DNA of 64,000 bases from Asticcacaulis aquaticus. GTDB lineage: Bacteria; Pseudomonadota; Alphaproteobacteria; Caulobacterales; Caulobacteraceae. The position numbers were made by a program, and so were the translations under genes. The stretch's first letter is position 1; every line of letters starts with the position of its first letter. This document shows, one piece after another, positions 19,075-35,663 of this stretch. Under the pieces are notes generated by a model. That model searched no databases, had not been told where the DNA came from, and worked only from the letters and a program-made list of their open reading frames with translations. The DNA lies in NCBI RefSeq assembly GCF_028550415.1, contig NZ_JAQQKX010000011.1, positions 1-64,000 of the forward strand, in the 5' to 3' direction.

Positions 19075-19674
19075 TTAGCGCCTTAATAGTCGCGATTGCC
19101 AGGCTTGGAAAGATGTCATTCGCGCAGGACGCGTGGTTTTCAACGGAACCGTCACCTCGGGTTCGGCATCGAGCAGGTCCGCCAGAAGCACCAACCCGCG
19201 CGCCAGATGCTTTTCGACGGTCGACAAACTGAGATTCAGGCGGCGGGCGACCTCGCGTGGGGGCAGGTCCTCGATGCGGCGCATGACCACGACCTTGCGG
19301 CATTGAGGCGGCAGTTGCTCGACGGCGGCCAGCACTCGCCCCAGTTCTTCGCGGTCGGAAAAGGTGTCGAAGGCATCGGGCGAAATATCGACCTGCGTAA
19401 TGGCGTCAGCGTCGGCAAGCTGTTGCATTGAGACCACGCGCGCGCGCCGAATGCTGTTGAGGCCGAGATTATAGATCGTGCGCATCACATAGGCGCGCGG
19501 ATTGTCGATCTGACGCCATTTTTCCTGCGACAAAACCTGAGCATAGGCATCATGGACAAGGTCGCGGGCATTGTCGATCGTGCCGGTCAGGCGCATCGCC
19601 AGTGCTGTATATTGGCTTTCATAGGGAGAAATTTCCGCACAAAACCAACGATCTATGTCACGCAACCAGGTCAA
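19075..19674 (-). CDS. FecI-type ECF sigma factor
   Basis: This 199-residue sigma-70 ECF factor has region 2 (AMRLTGTIDNARDLVHDAYAQVLSQ...IDNPRAYVMRTIYNLGLNSIRR) and region 4 (LPPQCRKVVVMRRIEDLPPREVARRLNLSLSTVEKHLARGL). The tail (TTRPARMTSFQAWQSRLLRR) is longer than usual. It forms the standard sigma-FecR-receptor order with its two downstream neighbours and probably drives their transcription when the receptor's ligand is present. Confidence 0.9.
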   Translation of the reverse strand: MTWLRDIDRWFCAEISPYESQYTALAMRLTGTIDNARDLVHDAYAQVLSQEKWRQIDNPRAYVMRTIYNLGLNSIRRARVVSMQQLADADAITQVDISPDAFDTFSDREELGRVLAAVEQLPPQCRKVVVMRRIEDLPPREVARRLNLSLSTVEKHLARGLVLLADLLDAEPEVTVPLKTTRPARMTSFQAWQSRLLRR

Positions 19675-19762
19675 TTACTGATATCCCCAGCGCGAAGTCG
19701 CCGCGCCCTGAAGATATTTGAGGACGGATTCCGAGCTTCGTCAACAGGCTTGCAGGTGTTTT

Positions 19763-19819
19763 GAATGTCCGCATTGGGATAGGAAGCGTGTTCAATCCAA
19801 AATGTCCGCAATGGGCGCG
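19763..19819. repeat. two AATGTCCGC-type short repeats, left of the GNAT gene
   Basis: GAATGTCCGCATTGGGA (19763-19779) and AATGTCCGCAATGGGCGCG (19801-19819). The second matches 18 of 19 bases of 20386-20404, on the other side of the acetyltransferase gene. Confidence 0.65.
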
Positions 19820-19877
19820 GTAAAGATCAACTCGTGACGACCTTGCGCATGTCCTCTACCTAATGCAGGTTGATGAA

Positions 19878-20348
19878 ATGAATGCCACATCTCTAAAAAT
19901 ACGGTCAGCTGGTCGGTCCGACTTAACCTCTCTGATAGACCTATATCAGCATCTGTCCGAAGGGGATGAGAAGCCCTTGCTGACAGTCGCGGAGGAAATT
20001 TTCGAAAAATTCCTTACATATCAAGGTAGTGAAATTATTGTTGGGGAAGTGGCCGGCCAGTTGGTCGCCTCGTGTACGTTAGTTGTTGTGCCGAACTTAA
20101 CTCGCGGTGGCAGGCCTTATGGCTTGTTAGAGAATGTCGTGACACATCGCGATTTTAGAAACCATGGCTTTGGACGTCAGCTTCTACATTATGCCAGCGA
20201 TATCGCACTAAAAGCAGACTGCTACAAAGTTATGCTTATGACAGGATCAAAGAAACCAGAAACGATCCAGTTCTATCTCGGAGCTGGCTTTGAACAATCC
20301 AAAATTGGATTCCAGATGCGTCGAATTCCGCCGCGCCCTGATACCTAA
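19878..20348 (+). CDS. GNAT-family N-acetyltransferase
   Basis: This single-domain acetyltransferase (156 aa) has the acetyl-CoA-binding motif RNHGFGRQLLHYA (Q/R-x-x-G-x-G/A type) and the usual strands LVASCTLVVVP and YKVMLMTG, with a late GAGFEQSKIGFQMRR. The substrate is unknown; the nearest relatives by look are small-molecule or amino-acid acetyltransferases. The ATG at 19878 (MNATSLKI) is preferred; an in-frame ATG 15 nt upstream has no clear ribosome site. The gene is visibly richer in A/T than its neighbours and is bracketed by short direct repeats, which suggests acquisition. Confidence 0.85.
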   Translation: MNATSLKIRSAGRSDLTSLIDLYQHLSEGDEKPLLTVAEEIFEKFLTYQGSEIIVGEVAGQLVASCTLVVVPNLTRGGRPYGLLENVVTHRDFRNHGFGRQLLHYASDIALKADCYKVMLMTGSKKPETIQFYLGAGFEQSKIGFQMRRIPPRPDT

Positions 20349-20385
20349 GCTATGTCCCCTTTTTGCATTCACATGTGAGAGCTAG

Positions 20386-20404
20386 AATGTCCGGAATGGG
20401 CGCG
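20386..20404. repeat. AATGTCCGGAATGGGCGCG repeat, right of the GNAT gene
   Basis: Direct repeat of 19801-19819 with one mismatch (G for C). It lies 37 nt after the acetyltransferase stop codon. Confidence 0.65.
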
Positions 20405-20421
20405 ATTGAGAATTCCGGACT

Positions 20422-20991
20422 TTAATTTTCAGCGAGTTGGCCAAGCCATACTCGGACTTGGGTGAGCGTGCGCCGCTCCTGATCGGCCTCCATGACGAAA
20501 GGTGGTTCGATCTGCGCATTGGGCGCATGAGTTTTAAGCATAATGAGGCTGTTGCCAAGCCCGTATCCGCCGTGCGTGATGATGGGTCGGATGATCTTGC
20601 CCGACGTATCGTGTGTCTTCAGGAATGACCGAATGATGGGCGGGGCGGTTTCACCCCAGATGGGGAAGGCGAGATAGATTTTTCCGTAACGGTCGAAGTC
20701 CGTCACGGTTCTGAGTAGGGGCGGTTCGATATCCTTGTCGCGTTCGATCCGGGCCTGTTCGACGGTGGCTTCGTAATCGTCGGGGTAAGGCGTCTTCGGC
20801 TGGATTTCGAACAGGTCCGCCGACAGGTCGCGCTGTACCGTTCCAGCAATCACCTTGGTGTTGCCGGAACGGGTGAAGACGGCCACGAGTATCTTCGATT
20901 TGGGCATGTCACTAGCCTCCGATGCCACGGGCGAACAGGCTGACAGCACGATCGGCATTGTCAACAGCGCGCGTCTTGACAGATCGGTCAT
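20422..20991 (-). CDS. secreted flavodoxin-like protein
   Basis: This 189-residue protein has an N-terminal export signal with a twin-arginine-like start (DLSRRALLTMPIVLSACS), where LSAC could also be a lipobox. A flavodoxin fold follows, with the FMN phosphate loop FTRSGNTKVIA, then LAFPIWGETAPPIIRSFL and THGGYGLGNS. Flavodoxins carry electrons through FMN; a periplasmic or lipoprotein form is less common. It is last in a minus-strand cluster with three aldo/keto reductases (3 nt after the nearest), suggesting a shared redox task. Confidence 0.87.
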   Translation of the reverse strand: MTDLSRRALLTMPIVLSACSPVASEASDMPKSKILVAVFTRSGNTKVIAGTVQRDLSADLFEIQPKTPYPDDYEATVEQARIERDKDIEPPLLRTVTDFDRYGKIYLAFPIWGETAPPIIRSFLKTHDTSGKIIRPIITHGGYGLGNSLIMLKTHAPNAQIEPPFVMEADQERRTLTQVRVWLGQLAEN

Positions 20992-20994
20992 GGC

Positions 20995-22134
<1,140 letters not shown>

Positions 22135-22156
22135 GTCGGTCTCCTGTGAGGGGCCG

Positions 22157-24991
<2,835 letters not shown>

Positions 24992-25111
24992 TTTGATCAT
25001 GCGGTTTCGTCCGCTTCTGGGAGCGATCTGTATAACTGGTTCACAAGAGAGTACATGTCCGCATTGGCACCGACTGACTGACGCATTGAACTCTTGCTTG
25101 GCGTGCAGATT

Positions 25112-26056
25112 TTAAGAACGATGACGGCGGTATTTGCGGATGATATGGTACATCTCGTGAAACAGCGGGTGCCATTGATCGTCGAGGTCGTCGTATAAAG
25201 GATGCCAGAAAAACGCGAAGATATGGCCGTGATCATCTTCGGTTTGATGCCGCCATTGGTCGGGCATCCCTGATATCTCCGTCATGTAGAAGTGCCATTG
25301 TCTTTGCTGCTCGCCCAGACGGCTGACACCGATGAAGGTCATAGGCGTGGAAAGGGCGATGCCGCTCTCCTCCTTCAATTCGCGTCGCGCGGCCGTTTCA
25401 GGCGCTTCGCCCGGTTCGATGCTGCCCTTGACGAATTGCAGGCCGGCGGTCGGATGGCGAAAGGCCAGAATTTCGATGATGTCATTCTGTCGCCGTAAGA
25501 TGACCGGGCAGGCCTTGTCGGACCGGGTGGGCTTTGCCGCCTGCCGAAACCATTCAAGCGCGGCCGTTTCGGTCTTCAGTATGAAGGGCGATTTTGTATC
25601 CTGATAAGCAGCTCTCGACCCGGGCGCACCTAAAAGGATGTTTGTTTTCAGGGCGGAGTATTCGGCAGCTCTTTCCGGGTGAGCGCGGAGATAATCGCGA
25701 AACGCCAAATGCCGCTCGATGTGCGCATCGCCATTCGCGTAAATATGCAGATGATGGCTGCGTACACCGGTGAGGGGGGTGGATTTCTGAAAGTACCGCC
25801 GACCGGGAATACCGTTCTCGCCTTTTGCGACATAGCCCAGCGTTTGTAATGCCGGGGTCAGGGTATCGACCGCGTCAAGCGACGTGGCGACGCCCAGCAT
25901 GTCGATAACCGGCTTAGCGACGATCCCGGAAATGGCCGTGCTACCAATGTGATGAAGGTTCTCCAGTGCACTAAACATGACGTGGCGAAGGGCATAGGCC
26001 TCGGCTTCGAAGGCGCTTCGCCACGCGGGATCATGAGGGACAAGTTCAATCGACAT
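25112..26056 (-). CDS. GrpB-like nucleotidyltransferase-fold protein fused to a Nudix hydrolase
   Basis: Two domains are fused in 314 residues. Residues 1 to about 165 are a GrpB/UPF0157 domain (IELVPHDPAW, HHIGSTAISGIVAKPVIDM, HHLHIYANGD). About 180-314 is a Nudix hydrolase with the full box GSIEPGEAPETAARRELKEE followed by SGI (G-x5-E-x7-RE-x2-EE-x-G-hydrophobic). Nudix enzymes hydrolyse nucleoside diphosphates linked to X; GrpB domains belong to the nucleotidyltransferase fold and have no settled function. No frameshift lies at the junction. No operon partner is evident. Confidence 0.88.
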   Translation of the reverse strand: MSIELVPHDPAWRSAFEAEAYALRHVMFSALENLHHIGSTAISGIVAKPVIDMLGVATSLDAVDTLTPALQTLGYVAKGENGIPGRRYFQKSTPLTGVRSHHLHIYANGDAHIERHLAFRDYLRAHPERAAEYSALKTNILLGAPGSRAAYQDTKSPFILKTETAALEWFRQAAKPTRSDKACPVILRRQNDIIEILAFRHPTAGLQFVKGSIEPGEAPETAARRELKEESGIALSTPMTFIGVSRLGEQQRQWHFYMTEISGMPDQWRHQTEDDHGHIFAFFWHPLYDDLDDQWHPLFHEMYHIIRKYRRHRS

Positions 26057-26142
26057 GACGCCGTGTTAAACGGCGGCCATTCAAATCGCAATAACGGCCA
26101 GCTATCAGGTTTCGCCCCTGGTGGTTTGACGTTATTAAAACT

Positions 26143-26164
26143 ATAGGGTAGGGGGGTATCCTAT
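26143..26164. promoter_or_regulatory. RcnR/DmeR-type operator upstream of dmeR
   Basis: ATAGGGTA-GGGGGG-TATCCTAT: arms of 8 bp with one mismatch flank a run of six G, the layout of operators bound by RcnR/CsoR-family repressors. The right arm overlaps the dmeR start codon, so bound repressor would block transcription and possibly initiation. Confidence 0.8.
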
Positions 26165-26438
26165 GTCACATACACACAAAGATCAAGATGCCCTCGTCAT
26201 GAGGGTACGTCGCATCGCTGGACAGCTTGAAGCGGTAGAACGCGCACTGACCTCCGGCGCGGATTGCGCCAAGACGCTGCATCTGGTCGCAGCGGTTCGA
26301 GGTGCGGTCAATGGACTGGTCGACGAGGTTATCGAGGCGCATCTGCTTGAGCACGTCGCCGCGCCGGGTTTGACGGATGCCGAGCGCGCCGAAGGAGCCG
26401 CCGAGGTGCTTCAGGCCATCCGCCGGTACGCGAAGTGA
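26163..26438 (+). CDS. dmeR: DmeR, RcnR/CsoR-family Ni/Co-responsive repressor
   Basis: This 91-residue all-helical repressor of the RcnR/FrmR family carries His3, Cys35, His60 and His64 at exactly the positions used by RcnR to sense Ni(II)/Co(II). This favours a nickel/cobalt sensor over a copper or formaldehyde sensor. It is directly followed by a DmeF-like exporter, the dmeRF pair known in rhizobia. Repression of the whole 26.2-33.6 kb metal-efflux operon, itself included, is inferred from the operator at its start. Confidence 0.88.
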   Translation: MSHTHKDQDALVMRVRRIAGQLEAVERALTSGADCAKTLHLVAAVRGAVNGLVDEVIEAHLLEHVAAPGLTDAERAEGAAEVLQAIRRYAK

Positions 26439-26446
26439 GGGCGACA

Positions 26447-27424
26447 ATGCAGAGTACGGATCACCTGACACACGACCACGTTTTTCTCGGTTCGGCGCAC
26501 GATGAAAATGCCCGCCGCACGCTTTGGGTGGTCGGCCTGACCGCCATCATGATGGTCGGTGAAATCGTCGCCGGTTACGTGACCGGATCGATGGCGCTTC
26601 TGGCCGACGGGTTTCACATGGCGACCCATGCGGGCGCCCTGACCATCGCTGCCATAGCTTATGGCTTCGCCAAAAAGCACGCGGCCAACCGCGATTACAG
26701 CTTCGGCACGGGCAAGGTCGGCGATCTGGCCGGTTTCGCCTCGGCACTGGTACTGGGCATTGTCGCCATCGGTATCGGCGTCGAGTCGGTCCTGCGCCTG
26801 CTGCAACCGTCGCCGGTGGCCTTTACCGAAGCGACCCTCATTGCGGCGGTCGGTCTGGCGGTCAATATAGCCAGCGCGTTTCTGCTATCCGGTGGGCATC
26901 ATCACGGACACGGACATAGCCACGATCACGGACATCATCATGGCCACCATCACCATGATCATGCGTTGCACGAGGATCACCACCATGGTCCCTTACCGAA
27001 GGCACGCGACAACAATCTGCGCTCGGCCTATGTTCATGTCCTTGCCGATGCCCTGACCTCGGTGCTGGCCATCGTCGCGTTGCTGTGCGGACGGTTCTTC
27101 GGCTGGGTGTGGCTCGATCCGGTCATGGGGCTTGTCGGTGCCGTCGTCATCGCGCGCTGGTCGTGGTCATTGATGCGCGATACCGCCGCAGTGCTGCTTG
27201 ACCGGACTGACGATCATGTGGCCGGGGAAATCACGGAGCTTGTCGAGGCGAACGGTGACGCAAAGATTGTCGATCTGCACGTCTGGCGCATCGGACCGGA
27301 AGCCCATGCGGCCATCGTCAGCGTCGCGAGCGACCTGACACGGGACGTTGTTCGCCAGCGCTTGACACCGGTGCACGAACTGAAGCATCTAACCATTGAA
27401 ATTCATTCTCAATGCCTTGGCTGA
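26447..27424 (+). CDS. dmeF: DmeF, cation diffusion facilitator with His-rich loop
   Basis: This CDF-family metal/proton antiporter (325 aa) has six transmembrane helices with the conserved site ADGFHMATH in helix 2 and HVLADALTS in helix 5, plus a very His-rich cytoplasmic loop (about 145-180). DmeF proteins export Co2+ and Ni2+. The ATG at 26447 (MQSTDHL) has GAGGG 5 nt upstream and is preferred over the in-frame GTG at 26435 that overlaps dmeR. Confidence 0.92.
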   Translation: MQSTDHLTHDHVFLGSAHDENARRTLWVVGLTAIMMVGEIVAGYVTGSMALLADGFHMATHAGALTIAAIAYGFAKKHAANRDYSFGTGKVGDLAGFASALVLGIVAIGIGVESVLRLLQPSPVAFTEATLIAAVGLAVNIASAFLLSGGHHHGHGHSHDHGHHHGHHHHDHALHEDHHHGPLPKARDNNLRSAYVHVLADALTSVLAIVALLCGRFFGWVWLDPVMGLVGAVVIARWSWSLMRDTAAVLLDRTDDHVAGEITELVEANGDAKIVDLHVWRIGPEAHAAIVSVASDLTRDVVRQRLTPVHELKHLTIEIHSQCLG

Positions 27425-27440
27425 GGAGACGGCCCGGCCT

Positions 27441-27827
27441 ATGTCACGCGGCCTGAACAGAACCGGACGATCGCTCTCGATGGTATGGCTGTGGCTGTGC
27501 CTGGGATTGTTCGCGCATGGGTTCTGGGTCGGTATTCAGTCGGACCTCAATATCCTCGATCATAGGACGCGGGCTCACAATGAGCAGGTGGTGGCTCTCG
27601 ACGACCACCATCATGCGCATGGTGACGCGCATGTGACGGGCGACAGCGACAATCCGCTTGATGTCCATCACCATCATCATTTCAGCGAAACGACCGCCAG
27701 CCTGGTGCCATCGACCGCCGATACCTTCGCGCCGCTGGGGATGAGGGCGGTGCGGGTCCTGCCGGGTGATATGCCCGCGCCTGACGGGGTGCGGCCTTCG
27801 GGGCCGTTCCAGCCACCGCGCGCCTGA
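27441..27827 (+). CDS. small His-rich membrane-anchored protein in the metal-efflux operon
   Basis: I recognise no named family. The 128-residue product (start at 27441, MSRGLNRTG; a longer start at 27396 overlaps dmeF) has one N-terminal hydrophobic helix (MVWLWLCLGLFAHGFWVGI), then a His-rich region (DDHHHAHGDAH, DVHHHHHFSE) and a Pro-rich tail. It looks like a periplasmic metal-binding protein held by a signal anchor, perhaps a metal buffer for the CzcCBA system. Its place between dmeF and czcC in one operon is the main argument that it is real. Confidence 0.7.
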   Translation: MSRGLNRTGRSLSMVWLWLCLGLFAHGFWVGIQSDLNILDHRTRAHNEQVVALDDHHHAHGDAHVTGDSDNPLDVHHHHHFSETTASLVPSTADTFAPLGMRAVRVLPGDMPAPDGVRPSGPFQPPRA

Positions 27828-27884
27828 ATCGAACATCCATAGGGCCGCGCTTGCCGCGGTCAGGTTCGATTCAAGGAAAATTTC

Positions 27885-29155
27885 ATGCAAAACAAATATA
27901 TGCGCTCCGCTTTGGGGCGCGTCGGGCTAAGCCTGCTTGCCTGTGCAAGCCTCGGCCTGACAACCATGGCGTGGGCCCAAACCCAGCGTCAACCCCTGCC
28001 GCTGTCCGTGGCGCTGACCCGCGCTGTTCAGAACGATCCCGCTCTGAACGCGGTGTCGCCTCGATTAGAAGCCGTGGACGGCGCGGTGCAGCAGGCCGGT
28101 GTGCGGCCCAATCCGACATTGAGTCTTGAAACCGAGAATGTCCTTGGTTCTAAAGGTTATGGCGGCATCGACGGGGCGGAGACGACCCTCAGCTATAGTC
28201 AGGTCTATGAGCCATCCGACAAGCGCCGCGCGCGTCAGGATATGGCCCTGACCCAGCGCGACCTGATCGTCGCCGAGGCGCGGGTGCGCGGGCTTGACCT
28301 TATGCACGAAATCGAAACCGTGTGGATCGAAGCCCTGACAGCCGAAGCCGAGGCTGAACTGGCGGCGGAGCGTCTGCACATGGCGCAGCGCTCGCAGAAA
28401 GAAATCAGCCGCCGCGTCAATGCTGCGCGTGATCCGCTGTTTGCCGGCGCCCTTGTCGATGCCAGTGTCGCCAAGGCGCAGATCAGTCTGGATCAGGCGC
28501 AACTCAAAGCCCGTACCGCGAAAGCGCAATTGGCGGCCTACTGGGGTGGCTCGGCAGATGTGGAGTTTGACCTCAACGCCTTCAGGGCTCCCGGCCTGCC
28601 GACCTTCGTCGCCGAGGACATGCCGGATGCGGCGGTGTTGAGGGCGCGTGAGCGAAGCTCAACGGCCCGTATTCGGGTCGAGACGACCCGTCCGCTTAGA
28701 GATAAGACCCTGACGGCGGGTGTGCGGCACTTCAATGCCGACGGCTCTGTGGCCTTCGTGGTCGGCGGCTCGATCCCTCTGGCGCGTCATGACACCAATC
28801 AGGGCGCCATCGCTCAGGCCCGCGCCGAAGCGGAGGCCGCAGCGCTGGATATCCGCGCCTATGACCTCAAACGCGCGCGCGAACTGGCGGCGATTCACGC
28901 GCGACTGGGTGGTTATATCCATGAGGTCAAACGGCTCGATGCCGAGGTTGTCCCCCAAGCCGAACGCGCCATCCGACTGGTCGAGGAGGGCTTTGCGCGC
29001 GGTGGGTTCGCCTATCGCGACCTGATGAACGCCCACGAAGCCCTGCTGGCCGTCAAGGCCGAACGCATCGCGCTTCTCAAAACCTTTCATCTCGAACGCG
29101 CCCGTTATGAGCGGCTGAGCGGTCAGTGGATCGCCCTGCTTCCGGAGATACAACA

Positions 29156-29159
<4 letters not shown>
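27885..29159 (+). CDS. czcC: CzcC-like outer-membrane factor of a heavy-metal RND pump
   Basis: This TolC-family outer-membrane efflux protein (424 aa) has a signal peptide (residues 1-31, ending TTMAWAQ) and two outer-membrane-efflux repeats. NPTLSLETENVLG is typical of metal-pump members. AAGGA lies 7 nt before the start. It ends in an ATGA overlap with czcB. It should form the exit duct of the CzcCBA complex. Confidence 0.9.
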
Positions 29160-33564
<4,405 letters not shown>

Positions 33565-33961
33565 TTTCCGCAACACGGGTAGATGGAAGGCGTGCTGCAA
33601 GCGGACGCCTTCCTGATACGACATTACTTGGGCTCAAAATGTCGAATTCGATCAGTATGTCAGGCCCAAATACGCACTTGGGGCCGCTTTGCATTGCTTA
33701 ATTTTAGGGTGAATTTATTCCGTCCGGTAACTCGTGTCTGCATACCCGCCGTACATCACGCTTGCGACCGTTTGAAATTAGCCACTGCGGCGATGGTCGG
33801 TAATGTCAATGTCTGCTTTCCGGCGCTCCTACGCATCGTTGAATAAGTGCCCGGATTGGCGCTTTGGCGTTATAAGGTTGATTTTTTCCCTATTGATGTG
33901 AGGATTCCTGGGTCACTTTCATCTATGCATATGAGGGCATGTTGCCTTTGCAGGTAATGAG
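33565..33961. other. intergenic region between czcA and the second ECF sigma gene
   Basis: About 400 bp with no convincing gene; ORFs here are short and resemble no known protein. The base composition is more A/T-rich toward 33840-33950, where the promoter of the sigma gene would be expected. No clear operator or terminator was found. Confidence 0.5.
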
Positions 33962-34483
33962 ATGAATGAGCCATCAGGGCAGAGTTGGGAGCAAGCGACG
34001 TTTAGCGACCTTCTGGTGCGTTATACGCCGGCGATCCGTAACTATCTGGCCCGGCGAACAAGCTCTTCTATGGAAGCGGAAGATCTGACGCAGGAAGTTC
34101 TGGCCCGGGTGCTTAAACGTGCCGAAAGCGGCCCTATCGACAATGTCGAAGGTTATCTGTTTCAGGCGGCGGCCAATCTACTGCGCGAATCCGGGCGGCG
34201 GGATACGCTGCGCAATGCGGCGCAGATCATAGAAATCCAGCCGGAACTGGTTGAGGGTGAAGACGTTCAGACGCCCGAACGCATCCTGATGGGCCGAGAC
34301 GCGGTGCGCCGCATTCAGGCGGCCCTGAACGAATTACCCGAGCGTACGCGGACGATATTTATCCTGAGCCGTTTCGAGGATATGAAGGGTACCGAGATAG
34401 CACGGCGGCTTGGCATATCGGCGTCGGCGGTCGAGAAACACATGATGAGAGCGCTGGCTCACCTTAGGCGTTGCGCACAATGA
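33962..34483 (+). CDS. FecI-type ECF sigma factor
   Basis: This 173-residue ECF sigma factor has region 2 (LVRYTPAIRNYLARRTSSSMEAEDLTQEVLARVLKRA, then VEGYLFQAAANLLRE) and region 4 (LNELPERTRTIFILSRFEDMKGTEIARRLGISASAVEKHMMRAL). AGG lies 7 nt before the start. The stop overlaps the ATG of the FecR gene (ATGA), so they are coupled. It likely drives the receptor gene downstream. Confidence 0.92.
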   Translation: MNEPSGQSWEQATFSDLLVRYTPAIRNYLARRTSSSMEAEDLTQEVLARVLKRAESGPIDNVEGYLFQAAANLLRESGRRDTLRNAAQIIEIQPELVEGEDVQTPERILMGRDAVRRIQAALNELPERTRTIFILSRFEDMKGTEIARRLGISASAVEKHMMRALAHLRRCAQ

Positions 34484-35559
34484 CCGATAAGACGATGTCC
34501 ATGACCAAAGGCCTCATCAAAGGTATGCCGCAGGCCGCATCGGACGCCGCCGACTGGTGGTTGGCCCGGCGCGTGCTGGGGACCTTAAGCGCGCGCGACG
34601 AGGCGGCGTTTCAGGTCTGGCTGTCCGATCCGGCCAATGCAGAAGCCTATGCCGCAGCAAGCCGTTTGTTCGACGATATCGGCGGACTGGCGGCGGAGTC
34701 TGAATTTCTGCATCTGCGAAAGGAGGCGCTCACGGTCGCACCCGAAGTTCGCTCGAACCGGATGCGCGTTGCGGCATCGATCGGGCTGATGGTCATCGCC
34801 GGCGCAGCGGTCTTCGGTGTCGTGGCCACTGGATCCGACTATGCGCCGGGTCGTTCGGAAGCCAGTCTTGCGGCGACCAAGCGTTACGAGACGCGTCTGG
34901 GCGAACGCCGCAAGGTGTCCCTTGACGATGGCTCCGTTGTCTCGATGAATACGGATACGATTGTCGAGGTCGTGTTTTCCAAACACAGACGCGACATCCG
35001 GTTACTGCGCGGTGAGGCCCTGTTCGAGGTCGCGCACAATACGGCCTGGCCCTTCGTCGTCACAGCGGGAGACCGCCATGTCGTGGCCGTCGGTACAGCC
35101 TTCAATGTGCGCCTGAACGGAGATGATGTCCGGGTGGTGCTGGTTGAGGGCAAGGTCCGGGTCGAGCCGTTGCAGCCGAAAGGCATAGAGCGCGTATTGC
35201 CGCAACTGGCGGCGGAGCAGCTTGTGGCGGGTGAGCAACTGACCGCGACGACGGGCGTTAGCGACGTCAAGGTCGAGACGGCCGATGTCAAACGCTCGAT
35301 CAGCTGGCAGGAAGGGCAGGTCGTGTTCCGTGACGATGCCTTGTCCGTGGCCGTGGCCGAGTTCAATCGCTATTCCGACGTGCGCCTTATGATCACCGAT
35401 CCAAAGGTCGCCGATCTACGCGTCAGCGGCGTGTTTCGCGTCGACCGCCCGCAGAATTTCGTGGCCGCCGTCACGGGTTTCTATCCCGTTGAAGCACGCC
35501 GGACCTCGGCGGGCACGACTGAGCTGGTATGGCGCGACAGCGGGAGTATAGAAAAATAA
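34480..35559 (+). CDS. FecR-family anti-sigma/sigma regulator
   Basis: This 359-residue FecR protein (ATG at 34480; an upstream TTG is disregarded) has a DUF4880 domain (AADWWLARRVLGTLSARDEAAFQVWLSDPANAEAYAAASRL), one membrane helix (VAASIGLMVIAGAAVFGVVA) and a FecR domain (YETRLGERRKVSLDDGSVVSMNTDT and onward). It should couple the STN receptor encoded next to the sigma factor just upstream. Confidence 0.92.
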   Translation: MTDKTMSMTKGLIKGMPQAASDAADWWLARRVLGTLSARDEAAFQVWLSDPANAEAYAAASRLFDDIGGLAAESEFLHLRKEALTVAPEVRSNRMRVAASIGLMVIAGAAVFGVVATGSDYAPGRSEASLAATKRYETRLGERRKVSLDDGSVVSMNTDTIVEVVFSKHRRDIRLLRGEALFEVAHNTAWPFVVTAGDRHVVAVGTAFNVRLNGDDVRVVLVEGKVRVEPLQPKGIERVLPQLAAEQLVAGEQLTATTGVSDVKVETADVKRSISWQEGQVVFRDDALSVAVAEFNRYSDVRLMITDPKVADLRVSGVFRVDRPQNFVAAVTGFYPVEARRTSAGTTELVWRDSGSIEK

Positions 35560-35663
35560 TGTAAGAGAAGTGAGGAGTCCTCCCGAGCATTCATCTTACA
35601 ATTCAGAGGCCCACATAACGAGGGCCCGCTGCCACCCAAAAACAGGCAGGGGAAACAACGCGA

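Noticed and set aside
26661-27001. Repeated CATCAC/CATGGC triplets in dmeF considered as a tandem repeat
   Set aside because: They encode the His-rich loop of the CDF transporter; ordinary for the family.
33565-33961. Possible short gene (ORF 33583-33846) between czcA and the ECF sigma gene
   Set aside because: No ribosome site, no domain, composition unlike coding sequence nearby.
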